NCBI GenBank assembly: GCA_014526335.1
Contig: JACTAT010000009.1
Location: 992,001-1,056,000, forward strand
Length of the DNA: 64,000 nucleotides
Direction: 5' to 3'
From: Chrysaora quinquecirrha
Taxonomy: Eukaryota > Cnidaria > Scyphozoa > Semaeostomeae > Pelagiidae
Positions 58,162-64,000 of this stretch are shown piece after piece (the first letter of the stretch is position 1; every line of letters starts with the position of its first letter). A model generated the notes under the pieces. That model made no database searches. It had not been told where the DNA came from and saw only the letters and a program-made list of their open reading frames with translations. The position numbers and the translations under genes are program-made.

Positions 58162-59400
58162 TTGGACGAAACAAGGTCTTTGGTGATAGACTGAAGCTTT
58201 GGTAACGTTTTGGAGACCCCAAGAAGAACAACGATAGAATTGCCACGCCCAAAATAAGGTATTTCTCTCTCTTTTAAAATCGTTATCACATAAATTCTGT
58301 TTAACTAGCTTTTATTCCATGAATGTAAAACTCCAATCTCATTTGAACACAGCTTCAAGGAAGTATGCTGCCTTTAGTTACTTATGTACTGATGTTGATT
58401 CCCCAAAATAAACAAACTGTGTACAAATACAATACCAATAACCCGCAACAGGTACTATTATTTCCGCTCTAATCAAAAAGCTGTTGATCTGGACCATGGT
58501 GTTTGATATTACAAATACTGTCACAAAGACATAGTACAGTGCAGTAGTGTACGGAGCAGGGTTGTCGCAAGCGGGGGGAGCTTGAGCCCCCCAATAATCT
58601 TGAAAACAATAGCATGACGTCATAAAATCATTACATCATCAAGTACTCTTCAGTTGTTCAGCCCCCGAATCTTAGATTCCCTCCGAAGGTCTTGCGGAAG
58701 GGGAACAGGAGGGACATGTCAGATTTCCCAATTTCTTTTTGACTCAACATCCTAAGGCCCTAATATACATGGTTATATGGTCTGCAACTGCATGGTTAAT
58801 TACGAAACCAGAGAACAAAGCGCTAAGGCAGTGGCCTATCGATCAAACATTTTGGTCAAACATTGAGATTTACTGTACAAACAATGTTTGACCGTCTGAG
58901 CCGAACTTGCTTATAAAAATTGCGTTTAGCATTACCAACTTACATAACTAGCAAGACGTTTGTAGAAAATATAAAAACAAAAGAGAATTCTCTAAAAATT
59001 TCTAAGAAGATTATGTCTTCATTTGTTATTAGATAAAATATACTTGTTCTGCAGCCTGGCAGAACACTGTCCCATTCGATTTAACATGAATTTAACTTGA
59101 ACGCAAAGAACGCGAATGCCTAAAGCGGCTCAATTTGAAAAAGAATGGCTAACTTTTTGGGCTGAATGTTTTATTAAAAACGTAACGATCTGAAGGCACC
59201 CCGACCATGAATTTTGATAGAATATTTTTATATGCATGTACTCGCTTTCAAAAACAAAAAATTCACGAGAGACGACAAAAAGTAAACAGATGTACATGTA
59301 CGTACCTTCACAAGGATGAAAATAACAAACTTTACAGTCTTGACACAGACACGTGGCTGGTACCCATCCAATCAAGATCTGCATTTGCTTGCCTTTGAAA
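58162..59400. other. Intergenic repeats upstream of gene E
   Basis: No gene was recognised. It contains hAT-like debris around 58545-58740 (ggggggagcttgagcccccc) and half of a Harbinger-type MITE at about 58830-58905. Confidence 0.5.
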
Positions 59401-59618
59401 GGTCTCAAGCGTGCTTAGTTGGTTAGTTGGCTAGCTAGTTAGTTATTTAGTTAGTTAGTTAGCTAGTTAGTTAGTCATTTACTAAGTTAGTTAGTTAGTT
59501 AGTTAGTTAGTTAGCTAGTTAGTTAATTATTTAGTAAGTTAGTTAGCTAGTTAGTTAGTTATTAAGTAAGTTAGTTAGCTAGTTAGTTAGTCATTTACTT
59601 AGTTAGTTAGTTAGTTAG

Positions 59619-59652
<34 letters not shown>

Positions 59653-60090
59653 GGCTAGTTAGTTGGTTATTTAGTTGGTTAGTTAGCTAGTTAGTTGGTT
59701 CATTTACTTAGTTGGTTAGTAAGTTAGTTAGTTGGTTGGTAAGTTGGTTAGTTAGTTGGTTCATTGGTTGGTTGGTTGGTTGGTTAGTTGGTTAGTTGGT
59801 TGGTTGGTTGGTTGGTTGGTTGGTTGGTTGGTTGGTTGGTTGGTTGGTTGGTTGGTTGGGTTGGTTGGTTGGTTGGTTAGTTGGTTGGTTGGTTGGTTGG
59901 TTGGTTGGTTGGTTGGTTGGTTGGTTGGTTGGTTGGTAAGTTAATTGGTTGGTAAGTTGGTTCAGTTAGTCAGTTAGTTAGTAAGCTGGTTGGTTGTTGG
60001 TAAGTTAGTTTCTTGGTTGGTTAGTTATTCAGTAAGTACGTTAGCTAGTTGGTTGCGGAAGTTAATTTAGTTTGTTATTTTGTTAGTTGA

Positions 60091-60131
<41 letters not shown>

Positions 60132-60140
60132 AAGTAAGTA

Positions 60141-60173
<33 letters not shown>

Positions 60174-60355
60174 TTTGATTAGTTAATTAGTTAGTTATTT
60201 GATTAGTTAATTAGTTAGTTATTTGATTAGTTAGCTAGTTAGTTAATTAGTGAGTTAGTTAGTTAGTTAGTTAGTTACTTAGTTTGTTAGTTAGTTACTT
60301 ACTCTGTTAGTTATCTAGTTAGTCAATTAAAGTTAGTTAGTTGGTTAATTAATTG
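59400..60355. repeat. Tetranucleotide array (GTTA/GTTG)n
   Basis: Almost 1 kb of ttagttag and ttggttgg repeats, with the GTTG variant concentrated in 59760-59940 and GTTA on both sides. The apparent open frame (LVGWLVGW repeats) is a by-product. Confidence 0.97.
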
Positions 60356-60613
60356 TAAGAAATTGGTTTGAAAATTATCATCTAGTGGAGATCAAGATTT
60401 AGTTGAAATCTGGATGCAGTTTAACGTCGTACCCAGGACATTACTCCTGCTGTCGTGCAGCAGCTAAGAAAAAAACGCTCCAGGGCTCCCTGAAAAACCC
60501 TGATACAAGTTGAGGTTTCACTGTATTCCATGGTGCGAGCTTGGTTTAGTTTACAATTGCAACAAGGTTTATACAGCAACAATATATATCTACGCCATTC
60601 GTGAAAAATATAT

Positions 60614-60841
60614 ATGAATAGCTATGGTGCTGAAGGAGGGACCAACATAGCCGAAACACAGAAAGCCAAATGGGAGGGGAGCCTTGGGCTGTATGACTTG
60701 GAGGGTTACTCCGCGATTTCATTGAGCGTTTTAGCTCAGTGGAATCGTCATTGGCTCTCTGATCATGCAGTCCTGGCTTTGGGTTCTAATCCCAATTGTT
60801 GTATGCCACTTGTGGAAAAGTGTATTAATGAAGCTTATTGA
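60614..60841 (+). repeat. tRNA-like SINE, family 2 (plus strand)
   Basis: A box A-like tagctcagtggaatcgtc (about 60732) and box B-like gggttctaatccc (about 60780) are spaced as in a tRNA. The anticodon region and acceptor pairing are not tRNA-like. The same text appears in reverse at 26524-26612. The apparent 75-codon frame here is not supported as protein. Confidence 0.6.
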
Positions 60842-61067
60842 GTTTTGTTTTCTATGAGTATATATATATGTACGTATAAATGTTTCGCTAATATGATATT
60901 TGTTCTCGGACTAGACCAGTACTGAATGTTTCGAGACCGGCTTAAGTATGCATTATAGCCTCAATTAAACGGGAACCGCTATACACACAACGGACACTTC
61001 CTTATGGACACCGCTCTACGATTGACAACTCCAAAACAAAGCCCATAAGATCATTTCTTTGTAATAG

Positions 61068-61656
61068 CACGCTAGCGAATCTATACGCACTACTTTAGTG
61101 GTATATTTTGCGTACTGTGGTGGGGATTTTCGTTCTGTGGTGGATAAGCACTACTGTGGTGGGTTATTATGATTGGTGTGGTGGGTTATTATGCTTGATG
61201 TGGTGGTGTTTTTGCGTACTGTGGTGGATAAGCACTACTGTGGTGGGTTATTATGCTTGATGCAGTGGGTTATTATGCTTGATGTGGTGGTTTTTTGCGT
61301 ACTGTGGTTGATAAGCACTCTCTGGTGGGCTATCATGCTTGATGTGGTGGTTATTATGCTTGATGTGGTGGTTATTATGCGTACTGTGGTGGATTTTGTG
61401 GTCTTGATCGAAAGACTTTAGCTATGATTTCGTACCACCACAGAATGCAATAAATACCACCACAGCAAGCATAATAACCCACCACATTAGTGCTTATTCA
61501 CCACAGTACGCAAAAACCACCACTACATCAAGCATAATAACCCATCACATTAGTGCTTATCCACCACAGTACGCAAAAACACCACCACAGTAAGCAAAAT
61601 ATACCACCACAGAAGTGCGCATCCACTACAGTAGTGCGTATAGATTCGCTAGCGTG
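61068..61656. mobile_element. Second foldback transposon with 5-bp duplication
   Basis: The ends cacgctagcgaatctatacg and the exact reverse complement are flanked by aatag at 61063-61067 and aatag at 61657-61661. The arms consist of tandem actgtggtgg-type repeats (gcgtactgtggtggataagc, ttattatgcttgatgtggtg), inverted on the right arm. The 589-bp element has only a short loop around 61395-61440. Confidence 0.9.
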
Positions 61657-61661
61657 AATAG

Positions 61662-63040
61662 TAAACCTCAATACAGCAGGCGACTCTCTACAATGGAAAA
61701 CAGCATAGGTCCTCTGTACTTTTATTGTTATTTTGAGATCTTTCGCGATCTTGTGTTTTCTACATGACCAAGCTTTTCAACATATGTTTCAATTCTGTTT
61801 TTCTTAAGTTCAGTTACAAGAACAAATTCTTATGCAAAATATCTACGGAAAAGTCACAGTCACAGTAAAGGAAATTATCAGATTCAATTCGATTTGATAG
61901 AACGTGAAAATTAAAGAGCAGTAGGAAGATGATGTTATCCGTTATGTGAACAGTAGCTTTTTTTCTAAAAGCTCAGAAAAAGCCGTCTGGTACAGCGAAA
62001 GTGTGAGGAACATACACACGTGGACGATCGTGAAAAGACACCTGCATTTGCAGAGGTTTTGGAATCTGCGTGGAATCATTTTCTGTTAACTAGTAATCAA
62101 CACAGTCGTGATTTAGCAAGTGGCAGTACGATCTTGTCCATGACAACTAGAAGGACCTTGGTGTAACTCAGAGGTAAATTTATTGATTATTTCATATTGG
62201 AATTCATGAGGGTTTTAAGGGTAATTGCATCGCACGACAAGGCTTCATAAGAAACTCCTGATCTTTGCTCAGAAGCACGGCTATAGAAAAACTTCTCAAG
62301 ACTGGTATGCACGCATATATCTTTATGAATCTCATTTTAAAGGTTTCTAGCAAATAAATCTTTAGTAGTTCAAAATTTCAAAATTGCGGTGAACAGCGGA
62401 AACATTTTCGGGCATATTATTCGGGCTGTTCATTGCAATTTTGAAGTTTCTAGCAAAGAACTTTTTGGCACAACTCTCTTAGAAATTGATTGAAAAGGTG
62501 TAGGTGGACGAAGCGAATGAACAATCCACCACGACTTAGAAAAAACTTACTTAATTTCTTTGAGCACTTTTCTTACAATGATATGGTTTATAAAAATACA
62601 TATAAAATATACATATAAAATATTGAGGCTCAAAGCTGCTAGAATTTAAGCATAAATTAAGAATTAAGATTTATAGCCAGGCTCAAACTTTCCTAAAAGC
62701 AAAATTTTCTGATTATTTGAGTTTGTTTCCGCAATTTTCAACGTTCATGTACTGTTTTCCACGCTTTTACGCTGCAAATTCGACATACAAGAACAAGATT
62801 AGACGACTTTCATGCGAAATTGCTTAAAATGCCCGTTGTTATGCGAGTTCTGAGCAAAAGTTTCTATGAATTGAAACTTTAATTTACTGTATAAGGATAC
62901 ATATGTATCAGGTCTTTATATTTTTACTTGATATATACTAAGGAAATTCATAACCTTTGCAAGAAACGATGCTTCAGATGTTTTTGAAAAACGAACTTAG
63001 TGTAGAGCGTAGATTTTTCAAAAATAGAATGCATGTAGAA
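61662..63040. other. AT-rich region without recognised features
   Basis: No coding, RNA or repeat feature was recognised apart from short AT-rich runs. Confidence 0.4.
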
Positions 63041-63565
63041 CATGTTGGCTTTCATGTGGACATATGTAAGTTGCTTTCATGTAGACATTTGTACGTGGCT
63101 TTCATGTAGACATTTGTACGTGGCTTTCGTGTAGACATGGGTATGTGGCTTTCATGTAGACATTTGTACATGGCTTTCATGTGGACATTTGTATGTGGCT
63201 CTCATGTAGACATTTGTACATGGCTTTCATGTAGACATATGTACATGGCTTTCGTGTAGACATGTGTATGTGGCTTTCATGCAGAAATTTGTACATGGCT
63301 TTCATGTAGACATCTGTATGTGGCTTTCATTTAGACATTTGTACATGGCTTTCATGTAGACATATATAAGTTGCTTTCATGTAGACATTTGTACGTGGCT
63401 TTCATGTAGACATCTGTATGTGGCTTTCATGTAGATATTTGTAAGTTGCTTTCATGTAGACATTTGTATGTAGCTTCTTGTAGACATATGTGTGGCTTTC
63501 TTTAAGAAATTTTTATGTGGCTTTCATGTAGTCATTTGTATGTTTGGCGTAAATAAATTCCAAGT
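63040..63565. repeat. 25-bp minisatellite
   Basis: The unit gtggctttcatgtagacatttgtac, with single-base variants, recurs about 20 times. The order of variants (gtacgt, gtatgt, gtacat) is irregular. Confidence 0.95.
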
Positions 63566-64000
63566 TTGTGTAGTAATATAGACATCGTGGAAACCAAGGC
63601 CGTCGATAGTCAGTTCCGAGGTTCCTAGGAAATTCGGGGTGGGCGGGGAACTAAAGATGGGCAGATGTGATAGTCTCAGAGAGAATGTCAATTTTGCAGA
63701 CCACTTCAGAGATCAGCAAGAGCACCACGGACCTCTACCCCCTCCATCCACTTTCGAAAGTGAAAATCTACATTTCTATCCGAAAGAAAACATGAGAAAA
63801 AGCCATGATGATCGATACTTGATTTGCATATCTTTGTCTACACGTAATAATATCCAAACTTATGACTCAAGCTCAAAATAATCTCCTCAAAATTCGGCGT
63901 TATGCATGCTTTTTGAAGTTTCTTACTTCATCAAAAGTGGAAAATGCTCTACAGGTGTCGTGTAACCGAAAAAGTTTCGTGGGACTTGGAAATAACAAAA
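63566..64000. other. Window edge
   Basis: An 81-codon open stretch at 63639-63881 has no recognisable motif. Nothing else was seen. Confidence 0.3.

Noticed and set aside
59756..59944. Open frame of LVGWLVGW repeats that looks like a hydrophobic peptide
   Set aside because: It is the translation of a (GTTG)n tetranucleotide array; the frame is open in any phase of the repeat.
60725..60815. Functional tRNA gene
   Set aside because: Box A- and B-like words are present, but the stems do not pair convincingly and a diverged second copy exists, which fits a SINE.

Overview
This is AT-rich, intron-rich invertebrate nuclear DNA. Most introns are GT-AG, genes are split into small single-domain exons, and MITEs, foldback transposons, tRNA-derived SINEs and minisatellites are dense. 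The gene content (tandem immunoglobulin-like receptor genes with unorthodox Ig domains and tyrosine-motif tails) recalls the Alr allorecognition family of the hydroid Hydractinia. A cnidarian is my best guess, but this is inference.

Region 1 (597-6640, + strand) is a DDX51/Dbp6-type DEAD-box RNA helicase gene for ribosome biogenesis. It has all helicase motifs spread over about eight exons, and an A-rich N-terminal exon whose reading frame does not stay open. Region 2 (6641-12093) is intergenic and holds repeats only.

Region 3 (12094-58161, all on the minus strand) is a tandem array of five related type I membrane-receptor genes or remnants, called A to E here from left to right. The ancestral plan is: signal-peptide exon, V-like Ig exon, I-set-like Ig exon, fibronectin-III-like exon, Thr/Pro stalk, transmembrane exon, and a short tail with tyrosine motifs. 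Nearly all junctions between domains are phase 1. A (12094-22625) and C (32953-37166) reconstruct as complete open coding sequences of 581 and 486 codons. B (25039-31129) has a frame break in its transmembrane exon and no recognised tail. D (38765-51122) has its Fn3 exon cut by a hAT-like element and split by an extra intron. E is reduced to a signal-peptide exon (58071-58161) and two tail exons (53566-53596, 52684-52852), with a retroelement and CAT-rich repeats between them. The tails fall into two classes. A has a long Pro-rich tail with ITIM-like motifs. C, D and E share a 31-nt microexon followed by a tail with a canonical-spacing ITAM (YxxL-x9/10-YxxL). Ectodomains and tails have different relationships, which suggests modular exchange.

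Mobile DNA is the other theme. It includes Tourist/Harbinger-type MITEs with TWA target duplications, TA-flanked MITEs whose internal repeated word differs between copies but is uniform within each copy, hAT-like MITEs with 8-bp duplications, two foldback elements with CAC...GTG ends and perfect 5-bp duplications (one nested inside a MITE in an intron of gene D), a small non-autonomous LTR element encoding a zinc-knuckle protein, and two tRNA-like SINE families. Region 4 (58162-64000) is repeat DNA with no convincing gene. All splice sites were read by eye from consensus, phase and comparison between paralogs; none is confirmed by transcripts.
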